From assembly GCF_019443445.1 (NCBI RefSeq), contig NZ_CP080378.1, positions 3,100,001 through 3,164,000 on the forward strand: DNA of 64,000 nt, in the 5' to 3' direction. Of this stretch, positions 19,527-29,011 are shown in pieces (positions within the stretch are counted from its first letter, which is position 1; each line of letters opens with the position of its first letter). The notes below the pieces were generated by a model. It was not told the origin of the DNA and did not search any database. It saw only the letters and a list, made by a program, of their open reading frames with translations. This DNA comes from Massilia sp. PAMC28688 (lineage in GTDB: Bacteria > Pseudomonadota > Gammaproteobacteria > Burkholderiales > Burkholderiaceae_D). Position numbers and translations under genes: made by a program.

Positions 19527-21611
19527 TCAGGACTTCATGCCACTGTGTCGCAACAGCGCATCGATGCTCGGTTCGCGGCCCCGGAAAGCCTTAAACGATT
19601 CGAGCGCCGAGCGCGAACCACCGACGGCCAGAATCTCCTTCTGGAAGCGCTTGCCGGTTTCCTCGGACAGGGTGCCGCCGCCGGCCTCCACCGCTTCCTC
19701 GAAAGCGGCGTAGGCATCGGCGGACAGCACTTCTGCCCACTTGTAGCTATAGTACCCGGCGGCATACCCGCCTGCAAAGATATGACCGAAAGAGTGTTGG
19801 AAACGGTTAAATGCCGGGGGCATCATGACCGAAAACTTTTCCCGCACTTCATTGATCAAGTCCTGCACCGCCTTGGAACTGCCCGGATCGTAGTCATAAT
19901 GCAAATGCATGTCGATCAGGGAAAACTCCACCTGGCGCAGCGTCTGCAAGCCGGACTGGAAGTTTTTCGCGGCCAGCATCTTGTCGTACAAGGCGCGCGG
20001 CAGCGGTTCCCCTGTCTTAACGTGCGAGGTCATGTGTTGGAGGACATCCCACTCCCAACAAAAATTTTCCATGAACTGGCTTGGCAGTTCGACAGCATCC
20101 CACTCCACGCCGGCAATCCCGGACACCGACAGCTCGTCCACCTGCGTCAGCATGTGGTGCAGGCCGTGGCCAAATTCATGGAACAAGGTGGTCACTTCGT
20201 CATGCGTGAACAGGGAAGGCTGAAGCACGCCATCGACGGTTGCCGGCGGCGTGAAATTGCAGGTGAGGTAGGCGATCGGGGTCTGCACCGCGCCGCCCGT
20301 GGTCAGGCGGCGCCCGCGCGCATCATCCATCCAGGCGCCGCCGTTCTTGCCGCTGCGCGCATACAGGTCCAGGTAGAACTGGCCCACCAGTTCGCCATCG
20401 CGCTCGATGCGGAAAAAGCGCACGTCCGGATGCCAGACCGGGGCCGTGTCGGGCTTGATCTGGACCGAGAACAGGCTTTGCACCAGGCGGAACAGGCCGT
20501 CGACCACTTTCGGCTCGGGGAAGTATTCCTTCACTTCCTGGGCCGAAAAGGCGTAGCGGCGCTCGCGCAGCTTTTCCGAGGCGTAGGTCAGGTCCCACGA
20601 TTCGAGCTTGTCGATGCCCAGTTCGTCGCGCGCAAAGGTTTTCAGTTCGGCCAGATCCTGCTCGGCGTAGGGACGGGCGCGGCGCGCCATGTCTTCCAAA
20701 AATTCAATGACGTGCTCGGGGCTTTGCGCCATTTTCGGCACCAGGGACACTTCGGCAAAGTTGCGGTAGTCCAGCAGCTTGGCTTCTTCGTCGCGCAGCT
20801 TGAGCAAGGTTGAAATATTGCTCGTGTTATCCCAGTTTTCCAGCTGGCTGAACACCGTGCCCATTTCGGAAGCCTTGGTGGAACTGGCGCGGTAAATGGT
20901 TTCGCGCAGTTCGCGCTTGTCGGCGTATTGCAAGATTGGGTAGTAGGAGGGGAAGTGCAGCGTGAACTGCCAGCCGTCCTTGCCATCCTTCTTAGCCGAG
21001 GCGCGCGCTGCCAGCTTGACGTCGTCGGGCAAGCCTTTCAGGTCCGCTTCATCGTGCACCAGCAATTTATAGTCGTTGGTTGCATCGAGCACGTTCTCGG
21101 AAAAACGGGTGGAGACGGCGGCATGCTGCTCCTGGATGGCGGCAAAGCGCTCCTTCTTGTCGGCAGGCAGCTCAGCGCCGCCCAGGCGGAAGTCGCGCAG
21201 GGCGTTTTCGACAATCTTCTGGCGCGCCGGCGAGAGCCGGGCGTAATCCGGCCCGGCCCGCAGTGCCTTGTACTTGGCAAACAAGGCTTCGTTCTGTGAC
21301 AGCGACGTCCAGAATTCGGTCACCTTGGGCTGGTTTTCATTGTAGGCGGCGCGCAGTTCCGGCGTGTCGGCCACATTGTTCAGGTGATTGATGACGCCCC
21401 AGGCGCGGCCCAGGCGTTCGGTGGCGTTTTCCAGCGGGACGACAAAGTTGTCCCAGGTGACATTGTCGCTGGGTTCTTCGAGCCCCTTGACCACGCTGGC
21501 GGCGTCGGCAATGAGCTGCTCGATGGCCGGGCTCACGTGCTCCGGCGCGATCAGGTCAAAGCGCGGCAGGCCGCTAAAGTCGAGGAGGGGATTGGTGGTG
21601 TCGGTCGTCAT
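19527..21611 (-). CDS. prlC: Oligopeptidase A, M3 family zinc metallopeptidase
   Basis: A 694-residue cytoplasmic M3A peptidase. The zinc site HEFGH is at 478-482 (HEFGHGLHH), with the third ligand expected in the following GIAGVEWDAVELPSQ segment. The enzyme cleaves short peptides and processed signal peptides. Length and motifs fit oligopeptidase A. The start (MTTDTTNPLLDF) has GGAGAG upstream. The gene ends the normal block before the low-GC insertion: its promoter side faces the OLD-family gene at 21907. Confidence 0.94.
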   Translation of the reverse strand: MTTDTTNPLLDFSGLPRFDLIAPEHVSPAIEQLIADAASVVKGLEEPSDNVTWDNFVVPLENATERLGRAWGVINHLNNVADTPELRAAYNENQPKVTEFWTSLSQNEALFAKYKALRAGPDYARLSPARQKIVENALRDFRLGGAELPADKKERFAAIQEQHAAVSTRFSENVLDATNDYKLLVHDEADLKGLPDDVKLAARASAKKDGKDGWQFTLHFPSYYPILQYADKRELRETIYRASSTKASEMGTVFSQLENWDNTSNISTLLKLRDEEAKLLDYRNFAEVSLVPKMAQSPEHVIEFLEDMARRARPYAEQDLAELKTFARDELGIDKLESWDLTYASEKLRERRYAFSAQEVKEYFPEPKVVDGLFRLVQSLFSVQIKPDTAPVWHPDVRFFRIERDGELVGQFYLDLYARSGKNGGAWMDDARGRRLTTGGAVQTPIAYLTCNFTPPATVDGVLQPSLFTHDEVTTLFHEFGHGLHHMLTQVDELSVSGIAGVEWDAVELPSQFMENFCWEWDVLQHMTSHVKTGEPLPRALYDKMLAAKNFQSGLQTLRQVEFSLIDMHLHYDYDPGSSKAVQDLINEVREKFSVMMPPAFNRFQHSFGHIFAGGYAAGYYSYKWAEVLSADAYAAFEEAVEAGGGTLSEETGKRFQKEILAVGGSRSALESFKAFRGREPSIDALLRHSGMKS

Positions 21612-21762
21612 GGTCTCTCCTGTTGGGTTAGCGCGGCCTGCTTGCCTTGAGCGGCACGACCTCGCTTGTCATCAATTGCTACATTTTAAACGCATGCGAG
21701 ATTCACAGTGGATACTTGCGCATGTTGATCATCGCAATATCTCGTAGCAATAGGCGTGTGCC

Positions 21763-21775
21763 AGCGCGTTGAACC
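21763..21775 (+). repeat. Left arm of 13-bp inverted repeat flanking OLD gene
   Basis: AGCGCGTTGAACC here is the exact reverse complement of GGTTCAACGCGCT at 23734-23746. The two enclose the OLD-family gene. An exact 13-bp match between two short flanks is unlikely by chance, but target-site duplications were not found. Confidence 0.5.
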
Positions 21776-21871
21776 CTCTTGTTCTTAAATCCATACTCCG
21801 ATCTGGCGAAAATCGCGGAAGTACGCGTGCATTGGAGGACCTTGGGCGCACTGGCCCCTACTATGTGATAG

Positions 21872-21905
21872 CATTTTCAGTTACTTCACAACGAGACTGA
21901 AAATG
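21872..21905. promoter_or_regulatory. Perfect inverted repeat at the OLD gene start
   Basis: CATTTTCAGT (21872-21881) and ACTGAAAATG (21896-21905) are exact inverse complements around a 14-base spacer. The right arm ends one base before the ATG at 21907. It could be an autoregulatory operator or an mRNA hairpin that hides the start region. Confidence 0.55.
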
Positions 21906-21906
21906 T

Positions 21907-23652
21907 ATGATTGACTCACCCGAGGACGCTGCCAGTTTGGAGCCAACGCCCATAAAGCCTGCCATCTCATTCGAAAGCGTGACTTTCTCCGACGGTCAAA
22001 CCTTGTCTTTTGAAGAAGACGAGATAGTGGTTTTCGTTGGCCCGAATAATGCAGGAAAAAGCGCGGCACTCCGGGAACTGCAACAATGGGTTTCAAAATC
22101 CCTGAAGCAGAAGGTAGTCATTAACGCCAAACTAAAGAAAACCGGCACTAGCGAGGATCTAAGGGGATATCTGGAGCGGTTCGCTCAGCGGTCGGGTGAC
22201 CTCGCTAACCTTACATATGGCGGTATTGGGTACAATATTCATCACTCGCTTATGGCATACTTTGACGGAGCCGAAGATCGCCATCCTGTAGCGCCTTTCT
22301 TTAGCACGAGGCTAGCGACAGAGACGCGTATTAACGGTTCCGATCCTGCCGGTGGCATTGCGCTTTATCAGGCTCCACCATCACATCCAATTCATCTCCT
22401 GTTAATGGATCCGGAGCTTGAGAGCACGGTCAGTAAGCTTTTCCGAAAAGCATTTGGGCAAGATTTAATAGTCTTTAGGGCTGGTGGTTCGAATTATCCG
22501 ATTTATGTGGGCAGCCGACCTGATCTTGCTCCTGGCGAAGACGCACTATCGAAATCTTTTATCGATCAACTTCTAGCCACAGCCGTACCATTGCAGAATC
22601 AAGGTGACGGGATGCGAAGTTTTGTGACAGTTCTGCTTCACGGGCTGGTTGCAGACAATCATTCGATCCAATTCCTTGACGAGCCAGAAGCGTTTCTTCA
22701 TCCACCGCAAGCTAGATTGCTTGGGGAGTTTTTAGCGAATAATAGACGAGCCAAGTCTCAGATGTTCATCGCAACTCATAGTACCGATATTTTGGACGGA
22801 CTTTTAGCCGCAGGAAATAATAAAATTAGGATTGTACGTGTTCAACGTGTTGGATCGATCAATAGAGTGAAGGAGCTCAGCAAGGAGCGGACCGCCGCCA
22901 TTGCTAGTGATACCTTGACTCAATATTCAGGGGTTTTCAAGGGAATTTTTTACCGTCGGGTTATCATTACTGAATCCGATGGCGACTGCTTGTTTTATAG
23001 TTCCTTCTTGAATCTACCCTCAATTAGTGGTGAGGTCCGTCCAGATGTTCTATTTATACATGCCTCCGGAAAGCATCGTATGGCAAAACTGGTAGATACT
23101 CTTCGGGCCCTGGATGTGCCAGTGACCGTCATTACGGACGTTGATATCTTGAGCGAGGAAAATGCCTTTCGCGGACTTTATGAAAGTATTGGCGGAAATT
23201 GGGATGAGATACGCAGCGCTTGGGCCACGATTAAGAATAGCGTGCAAGCAATAAGTCCGCCGATTAATGCTAGCCAGATAAAGCAAATGATCTCCGCGGA
23301 ATTGCAGGGTGTGAGTGACACAGGACAATTTCCAAAGGATGCCGAGCGCAACATTAAAGCGATTTTTCGCACAGTGTCCCCGTGGGATGCCCTGAAGCAG
23401 GCCGGTCGAAGCGCGTTACGTGGTTCTACGACCATTCAAATGTATGACCGATTGGTTGATGCTTGTGCTGTTCTAGGACTTTGGATCGTCCCCGTTGGCG
23501 AGCTCGAGGGCTTTTGTCGAAGTATCGAGGCCAAGCATGGTCCGAGTTTTGTAGAAAAGGTTATAGAAGAGCGAGACCTGGAACGTGACTCAGAGCTAGC
23601 CGATGCGAGAGCTTTCGTTACGAAGATTTGGCAACAAGCTAGCGTCGCATAA
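21907..23652 (+). CDS. OLD-family ATPase/TOPRIM nuclease, possible defence gene
   Basis: A 581-residue protein. The N-terminal ABC-type ATPase has Walker A GPNNAGKS at 45-52, a signature-like GDGMRSF at 233-239, Walker B FLDEPEAFLHP at 256-266 and the switch His291 (ATHSTD). The C-terminal half is a TOPRIM nuclease: Glu356 (ITESDGD) and the DVD pair Asp411/Asp413. This order is that of OLD (overcoming lysogenization defect) enzymes. No UvrD-like partner gene follows, so it is not a Gabija pair and resembles a stand-alone class 1 OLD. Its codons and base content are far less GC-rich than the neighbours, a sign of horizontal transfer. Phage defence is inferred from the family. Confidence 0.88.
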   Translation: MIDSPEDAASLEPTPIKPAISFESVTFSDGQTLSFEEDEIVVFVGPNNAGKSAALRELQQWVSKSLKQKVVINAKLKKTGTSEDLRGYLERFAQRSGDLANLTYGGIGYNIHHSLMAYFDGAEDRHPVAPFFSTRLATETRINGSDPAGGIALYQAPPSHPIHLLLMDPELESTVSKLFRKAFGQDLIVFRAGGSNYPIYVGSRPDLAPGEDALSKSFIDQLLATAVPLQNQGDGMRSFVTVLLHGLVADNHSIQFLDEPEAFLHPPQARLLGEFLANNRRAKSQMFIATHSTDILDGLLAAGNNKIRIVRVQRVGSINRVKELSKERTAAIASDTLTQYSGVFKGIFYRRVIITESDGDCLFYSSFLNLPSISGEVRPDVLFIHASGKHRMAKLVDTLRALDVPVTVITDVDILSEENAFRGLYESIGGNWDEIRSAWATIKNSVQAISPPINASQIKQMISAELQGVSDTGQFPKDAERNIKAIFRTVSPWDALKQAGRSALRGSTTIQMYDRLVDACAVLGLWIVPVGELEGFCRSIEAKHGPSFVEKVIEERDLERDSELADARAFVTKIWQQASVA

Positions 23653-23798
23653 AAACTCCAGTCTTCTTCCGAGGGGCGTTTTTGCAGTAATGGAATGAAA
23701 TGACTTAGTTGTGCCAGCGGAGCTGTGGCTTGTGGTTCAACGCGCTTTGATTGTGGCGATGCCTGCAAGGCAGGCTTCGAGTTAGCTGCCGTGGCATA
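23653..23798. other. Intergenic region OLD gene / folD
   Basis: These bases hold the right arm of the 13-bp inverted repeat (GGTTCAACGCGCT, 23734-23746). There is also a weak hairpin AACTCCAGTC/CGAGGGGCG... just after the OLD stop that is not a convincing terminator. Composition shifts back to the GC-rich core at about 23800. Confidence 0.45.
23734..23746 (-). repeat. Right arm of 13-bp inverted repeat flanking OLD gene
   Basis: GGTTCAACGCGCT, the exact mate of 21763-21775. It is about 80 bp past the stop codon of the OLD gene and ~50 bp before the folD stop codon. Confidence 0.5.
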
Positions 23799-24644
23799 TC
23801 ATCTACGTTCGGCCGCTTCGACCGTGTTCATTAACAGCATGGTAATCGTCATCGGTCCCACACCGCCTGGCACCGGCGTAATGTGCGCAGCCTTGTCGCG
23901 CACGCCCGCGGTATCGACGTCGCCGCACAGCTTGCCGTTCTCGTCGCGGTTCATGCCCACGTCAATCACGATGGCGCCCGGCTTGACCATGTCGGCGGTG
24001 AGGGTATTGCGGCGCCCGACGGCGGCTACCACCACGTCGGCCTGGCGCGTGTGGTAGCCCAGGTCCGGCGTCGCACTGTGGCATATGGTCACGGTGGCGT
24101 TCGCTTGCAAGAGCAACAGTGCCATGGGTTTGCCCACCGTGTTGCTGCGTCCAATGACGACCGCATGCTTGCCGCGCAGGTCGTAGCCCGTGCTTTCGAT
24201 CAGCTTCATGCAGCCATACGGCGTGCATGGGCGAAATCCTTCCAGGCCCGTCATCAGTTCGCCCGCCGACAGCACGGAGTAGCCATCCACATCCTTGCTG
24301 GTGGAAATGGCTTCGATCACCTTGTGCGGGTTGATGTGTTTGGGCAAAGGCATCTGGACCAGGATGCCGTGGATGGCCGGGTCAGCGTTCAAGGCGGCAA
24401 TGCGCTCGAGCAGGGCCGCTTCGCTCAGGTCGGCATCGTATTTTTCGAGCACGGAATGAAAGCCCACATCGCCGCAGGCCTTGACCTTGTTGCGCACGTA
24501 CACCTGGCTGGCCGGGTCTTCCCCCACCAGGATCACTGCCAGGCCAGGCTGCCTGCCCTGGGCCGTCAGGGCCGCGGCACGCTGGCCGATCTCGGCGCGC
24601 AATTGTTGGGAAAGGAGGACGCCATCGATCAGTTGTGCGGACAT
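23799..24644 (-). CDS. folD: Methylenetetrahydrofolate dehydrogenase/cyclohydrolase
   Basis: A 281-residue bifunctional enzyme that interconverts 5,10-methylene-, 5,10-methenyl- and 10-formyl-tetrahydrofolate. Family signs: the conserved [18 protein letters not shown] (with the catalytic Lys), [12 protein letters not shown], the NADP loop [18 protein letters not shown], and the C-terminal [14 protein letters not shown]. Length is normal. It is divergent from aceE, with the aceE promoter 107 bp beyond its start. Confidence 0.98.
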   Translation of the reverse strand: MSAQLIDGVLLSQQLRAEIGQRAAALTAQGRQPGLAVILVGEDPASQVYVRNKVKACGDVGFHSVLEKYDADLSEAALLERIAALNADPAIHGILVQMPLPKHINPHKVIEAISTSKDVDGYSVLSAGELMTGLEGFRPCTPYGCMKLIESTGYDLRGKHAVVIGRSNTVGKPMALLLLQANATVTICHSATPDLGYHTRQADVVVAAVGRRNTLTADMVKPGAIVIDVGMNRDENGKLCGDVDTAGVRDKAAHITPVPGGVGPMTITMLLMNTVEAAERR

Positions 24645-24750
24645 GGTGGAAAGAAGTAAGTGGAAGGGAAAGCGGGATTATAAAACGGCGGGCGTCCCGC
24701 AGGTTGATGTCGGCACCGTCATTCCATAATATGAAATGATATATCGCAAT

Positions 24751-24779
24751 TTGGAAAAGCATAAAAACACTGTTAGAAT
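24751..24779 (+). promoter_or_regulatory. Sigma70-type promoter of the aceEF-lpd operon
   Basis: TTGGAA at 24751-24756, a 17-bp spacer, then TAGAAT at 24774-24779. The expected start at ~24786 leaves a leader of ~88 nt before the aceE ATG. The AT-rich spacer stands out against the surrounding sequence. Confidence 0.75.
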
Positions 24780-24873
24780 CTCTGCACTAATTTAATGTAA
24801 TGGTAAATTGTCAGCAAAACGTCCGCGGCGATTCAGGGAATCGGGTAGGGCACACACACAAGGAGACGCATTA

Positions 24874-27570
24874 ATGTCAGCTCAACTCGACCAGTTGACG
24901 GCCCAAGCCGCCAACGATCCAGATACACTAGAAACACAAGAATGGCTCGAAGCACTCGAAGCCGTCATTGAAAACGAAGGCCCGGAACGGGCTCACTACC
25001 TGATGGAGCGCCTGGTCGACCTGGCCCGCCGCCGCGGCGCCCACATCCCGTTTTCCAGCAATACCGCCTACGTCAACACCATCCCCGCCCACCTCGAAGC
25101 ACACTGCCCCGGTAACCTCGAATACGAAGAGCGCCTGCGCTCGTGGATGCGCTGGAACGCCATGGCCATGGTGGTCAAGGCCAACCGCGCCGACGGCGAC
25201 CTGGGAGGCCACATCTCCAGCTTCGCTTCACTGGCCAACATGCTCGGCATCGGCTTTAACCACTTCTGGCGCGCCCCGTCGGCCGACCACGGCGGCGACC
25301 TGTTGTACCTCCAGGGTCACTCATCGCCGGGCATCTATGCGCGCGCCTTCCTCGAAGGGCGCCTGTCGGAAGACCAGCTGCTCAACTTCCGCCGCGAAGT
25401 CGACGGCAAGGGCCTGTCTTCCTATCCGCACCCCAAGCTGATGCCGACCTTCTGGCAGTTCCCGACCGTGTCGATGGGCCTGGGCCCGCTCATGGCCATC
25501 TACCAGGCGCGCTTTCTCAAGTACCTGCATGCGCGCTCGATCGCCGACACCGAAAACCGCAAGGTCTGGGTCTTCTGCGGCGATGGCGAGATGGACGAGC
25601 CGGAATCGATGGGCGCCATCGGCATGGCCGCGCGCGAGCGCCTGGACAACCTGGTCATGGTCGTCAACTGCAACCTGCAGCGCCTGGACGGCCCGGTACG
25701 CGGCAACGGCAAGATCATCCAGGAACTGGAAGCGGACTTCCGCGGCGCCGGCTGGAACGTCGTCAAGGTCATCTGGGGCCCGGGCTGGGACGCCCTGCTG
25801 GCCAAGGACAAGGACGGCATTCTGCAGCGCGTGATGATGGAAACCGTGGACGGCGAATACCAGAACTACAAGGCCAAGGATGGCGCCTACGTGCGCAAGC
25901 ACTTCTTCGGCAAGCATCCCAAGCTGCTGGAAATGGTCGCCAACATGACCGACGACGACATCTGGCGCCTGACCCGCGGCGGCCATGATCCGCACAAGAT
26001 TTACGCCGCCTTCAAGGTCGCCCAGGAAAACAAGGGCACGCCGACGGTGCTGCTGGTGAAGACCGTCAAGGGCTTCGGCATGGGCAAGTCGGGCGAAGCG
26101 CGCAACACGGCGCACCAGACCAAGAAGCTCGATGATGAAGCCATCCGCGAGATGCGCGACCGTTTCGCCATCCCTATTCCCGACGACCAGCTGGCCGACA
26201 TCCCGTTCTTCAAGCCGGCTGACGATGCGCCGGAAATGGTCTATCTGCACAAGCGCCGCGAAGCGCTGGGCGGCTACCTGCCGCAGCGCCGTCCGCAGGC
26301 TGCGGAAACGCTGCCGGTGCCGGCCCTGTCGGCATTCCAGAACGTGCTCGATGCTACCGCTGAAGGCCGCGAGATCTCGACCACGCAAAGTTTTGTCCGC
26401 ATCATCTCGACCCTGCTGCGCGACCCCAACCTGGGCCAGCGCATCGTGCCGATCCTGGTGGACGAATCGCGTACCTTCGGCATGGAAGGCCTGTTCCGCC
26501 AGATCGGCATCTTCAACCAGCAGGGCCAGTTGTACGAGCCGGTCGACAAGGACCAGGTGAGCTACTACCGCGAAGACAAGGCCGGCCAGATCCTGCAGGA
26601 AGGTATCAACGAGGCGGGCGGCATGAGTTCGTGGATCGCCGCGGCGACGTCGTACTCGACCAACAACCGCATCATGATCCCGTTCTACACCTTCTACTCC
26701 ATGTTCGGCATGCAGCGCATCGGCGACCTGGCATGGGCGGCAGGCGACATGCGCGCACGCGGCTTCCTGATGGGCGGCACGGCCGGGCGCACCACGCTCA
26801 ATGGCGAAGGCTTGCAGCACGAAGATGGCCACAGCCACATCATGGCTGCCACCATCCCCAACTGCATGCCGTATGACCCGACCTTTGGCCACGAAGTGGC
26901 AGTCATCATCCAGGACGGCCTGCGCCGCATGGTGGCCGAGCAGGAGGACGTGTTCTATTACATCACGCTGATGAACGAGAACTATCCGATGCCGGGCATG
27001 AAGGCGGGCGACGAAGAGGGCATCCTGAAAGGCATGTACCTGTTCCAGCAAGGTAAAGCCGATGCCCAGCAGCGCGTGCAGCTGATCGGATCGGGCACCA
27101 TCCTGCGCGAGTCGATCTTCGCCGCCCAGATCCTGGAGCAGGATTACGGCATCGCCGCCGATGTGTGGTCGGCACCGTCGCTGACCCTGATCGCCCGCGA
27201 TGGCCAGGATGCCGAGCGCTGGAACATGGTCAACCCGACCGGCCCGCAGCGCCTGCCGTACGTGACCCAGCTGATGCAGGAAACGTCCGGCCCGATCATC
27301 GCCACCACCGACTACATGCGCCTGTTCGCCGAACAGATCCGCGCATTCATGCCCAAGGACCGCACTTACAAGGTGCTCGGTACCGACGGCTTCGGACGCT
27401 CCGACAGCCGCGTCAAGCTGCGCGAGTTCTTTGAAGTGAACCGCCACTATATCGTCGTGGCGACGCTCAAGGCACTGGCCGATGAAGGCAAGATCGACAC
27501 CAATGCGGTGGCCCAGGCGGTCGCCAAATACGGTATCGATCCGAACAAGCCGAATCCGGTGACGCAATAA
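24874..27570 (+). CDS. aceE: Pyruvate dehydrogenase E1 component (homodimeric)
   Basis: An 898-residue thiamine diphosphate enzyme that decarboxylates pyruvate and passes the acetyl group to the E2 lipoyl arm. It shows the E1 core GDGEMDEPESMG, with the NCNLQRLDGPV metal/TPP loop further on, and GTAGRTTLNGEGLQHEDGHSH in the central domain. The ATG at 24874 follows AAGGAG; the earlier ATG at 24808 has no such site. It is the first gene of aceE-aceF-lpd. Confidence 0.98.
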   Translation: MSAQLDQLTAQAANDPDTLETQEWLEALEAVIENEGPERAHYLMERLVDLARRRGAHIPFSSNTAYVNTIPAHLEAHCPGNLEYEERLRSWMRWNAMAMVVKANRADGDLGGHISSFASLANMLGIGFNHFWRAPSADHGGDLLYLQGHSSPGIYARAFLEGRLSEDQLLNFRREVDGKGLSSYPHPKLMPTFWQFPTVSMGLGPLMAIYQARFLKYLHARSIADTENRKVWVFCGDGEMDEPESMGAIGMAARERLDNLVMVVNCNLQRLDGPVRGNGKIIQELEADFRGAGWNVVKVIWGPGWDALLAKDKDGILQRVMMETVDGEYQNYKAKDGAYVRKHFFGKHPKLLEMVANMTDDDIWRLTRGGHDPHKIYAAFKVAQENKGTPTVLLVKTVKGFGMGKSGEARNTAHQTKKLDDEAIREMRDRFAIPIPDDQLADIPFFKPADDAPEMVYLHKRREALGGYLPQRRPQAAETLPVPALSAFQNVLDATAEGREISTTQSFVRIISTLLRDPNLGQRIVPILVDESRTFGMEGLFRQIGIFNQQGQLYEPVDKDQVSYYREDKAGQILQEGINEAGGMSSWIAAATSYSTNNRIMIPFYTFYSMFGMQRIGDLAWAAGDMRARGFLMGGTAGRTTLNGEGLQHEDGHSHIMAATIPNCMPYDPTFGHEVAVIIQDGLRRMVAEQEDVFYYITLMNENYPMPGMKAGDEEGILKGMYLFQQGKADAQQRVQLIGSGTILRESIFAAQILEQDYGIAADVWSAPSLTLIARDGQDAERWNMVNPTGPQRLPYVTQLMQETSGPIIATTDYMRLFAEQIRAFMPKDRTYKVLGTDGFGRSDSRVKLREFFEVNRHYIVVATLKALADEGKIDTNAVAQAVAKYGIDPNKPNPVTQ

Positions 27571-27652
27571 TCAGGCACGTAGAAATACGCCGTCCCGCGC
27601 AGGGCGCCGTGAAAAGCGGCTGCGCGGGCAAAAAGAACATGGAGCCAACCCA

Positions 27653-28999
27653 ATGAGTACAGTGGAAGTCAAAGTCCCGGACATCGGCGACTTCAAGGAA
27701 GTGGAAGTAATCGAACTGATGGTCAAGCCGGGCGACACCGTGAAGGTGGACCAATCGCTGATCACGGTCGAATCGGACAAGGCCAGCATGGAAATCCCGT
27801 GTTCGCACGCGGGCGTGGTCAAGGAACTGAAAATCAAGGTGGGAGACAAGGTCAAGGAAGGTTCGCTGGTCCTGATCCTGGAAGCGGCCGAGGGCGCGGC
27901 CGATGCCGCAGCACCTGCGCCGGCAGCTGCGCCGGCCGAGGCGCCTGCCGCTCCCGCGCCTGCTCCTGCGCCTGCGCCTGCTGCTCCCGCGCCTGCTGCT
28001 GCGCCGGCACCTGCTCCGGCAGCGGCACCTGCGGCAGCTGCGCCAGCGCCGGCTGCGTCAAATTCAAAAGCGCATGCCTCGCCATCGATCCGCAAGTTCG
28101 CGCGCGAACTGGGCGTGGACCTGTCGCGGGTGGCGGGCAGTGGTCCCAAGGGCCGCATCACCCAGGAAGACGTGCAGAATTTCGTCAAGGGCGTGCTGGC
28201 CAGCGCGTCACCGGGCAATGGCGCCGCCGCTCCCAAGGGTGGCAGTGGTGTGGGCCTGGACCTGCTGCCATGGCCGTCGCTCGACTTCAGCAAGTTCGGG
28301 CCGACCGAGCTGCAGCCGCTGTCGCGCATCAAGAAGATCAGCGGTCCGAACCTGCACCGCAACTGGGTCATGATCCCGCACGTCACGCAGTTCGACGAGT
28401 CCGACGTGACCGACCTGGAACAGTTCCGTGTCGATTCCAACGCCGCCCTGGCCAAGGCCAAGTCCACGGTCAAGCTCACCATGCTCGCCTTTGTCATCAA
28501 GGCGTCGGTAGCCGCGCTCAAGAAGTATCCGGCGTTTAACGCGTCCATCGACGAGACCGGCGCAAACCTGTTCCTCAAGCAGTACTACAACATCGGCTTT
28601 GCCGCCGACACGCCGAACGGCCTCATGGTCCCCGTGGTCAAGGATGCGGACAAGAAGTCCATCTCGCAGATCGCCACTGAAATGGCAGAACTGTCGGGCG
28701 CTGCGCGCGACGGCAAGCTTAGCCCCGCCAACATGCAGGGCGCGACCTTCACCATCTCGTCGCTGGGCGGCATTGGCGGCACCGCGTTCACACCGATTAT
28801 CAATGCACCGGAAGTGGCCATTCTCGGCCTGTCCAAGTCGGCCATGAAGCCGGTGTGGGACGGCGCCGCATTCCAGCCGCGCCTGATGCTGCCGCTGTCG
28901 CTGTCGTACGACCACCGCGTGATCGATGGCGCCATGGCTGCCCGCTTCACCGCATATCTGGCAGAAGTCATGTCGGACCTGCGCAAGTCGCTGTTATAA
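27653..28999 (+). CDS. aceF: Pyruvate dehydrogenase E2, dihydrolipoyl acetyltransferase
   Basis: A 448-residue E2 with a single N-terminal lipoyl domain (lipoyl Lys43 in SDKAS), an Ala/Pro-rich hinge of ~65 residues (about 80-140), an E1/E3-binding domain (SIRKFARELGVDLSRVAGS), and the catalytic acetyltransferase domain ending in SYDHRVIDGAMAARF, where His and Asp are the active-site pair. Many E. coli-type E2s have three lipoyl domains; one is normal in Burkholderiales. The hinge is encoded by imperfect GCGCCTGCT-like repeats. It lies 82 bp after aceE and 12 bp before lpd. Confidence 0.98.
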   Translation: MSTVEVKVPDIGDFKEVEVIELMVKPGDTVKVDQSLITVESDKASMEIPCSHAGVVKELKIKVGDKVKEGSLVLILEAAEGAADAAAPAPAAAPAEAPAAPAPAPAPAPAAPAPAAAPAPAPAAAPAAAAPAPAASNSKAHASPSIRKFARELGVDLSRVAGSGPKGRITQEDVQNFVKGVLASASPGNGAAAPKGGSGVGLDLLPWPSLDFSKFGPTELQPLSRIKKISGPNLHRNWVMIPHVTQFDESDVTDLEQFRVDSNAALAKAKSTVKLTMLAFVIKASVAALKKYPAFNASIDETGANLFLKQYYNIGFAADTPNGLMVPVVKDADKKSISQIATEMAELSGAARDGKLSPANMQGATFTISSLGGIGGTAFTPIINAPEVAILGLSKSAMKPVWDGAAFQPRLMLPLSLSYDHRVIDGAMAARFTAYLAEVMSDLRKSLL

Positions 29000-29011
29000 G
29001 GAGCTGCATCG

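Larger units (their letters stand above)
21612..21906. other. Intergenic region prlC / OLD gene with inverted repeats
   Basis: About 295 bp separate the two divergent genes. They contain one arm of a 13-bp inverted repeat (AGCGCGTTGAACC, 21763-21775) whose mate lies beyond the OLD gene, and a perfect 10-bp palindrome at 21872-21905. Base composition is clearly more AT-rich than in the flanking core genes. No other gene is supported here. Confidence 0.6.

Noticed and set aside
25321..27567. Minus-strand open frame of 748 residues opposite aceE
   Set aside because: Antisense shadow of the well-supported aceE gene.
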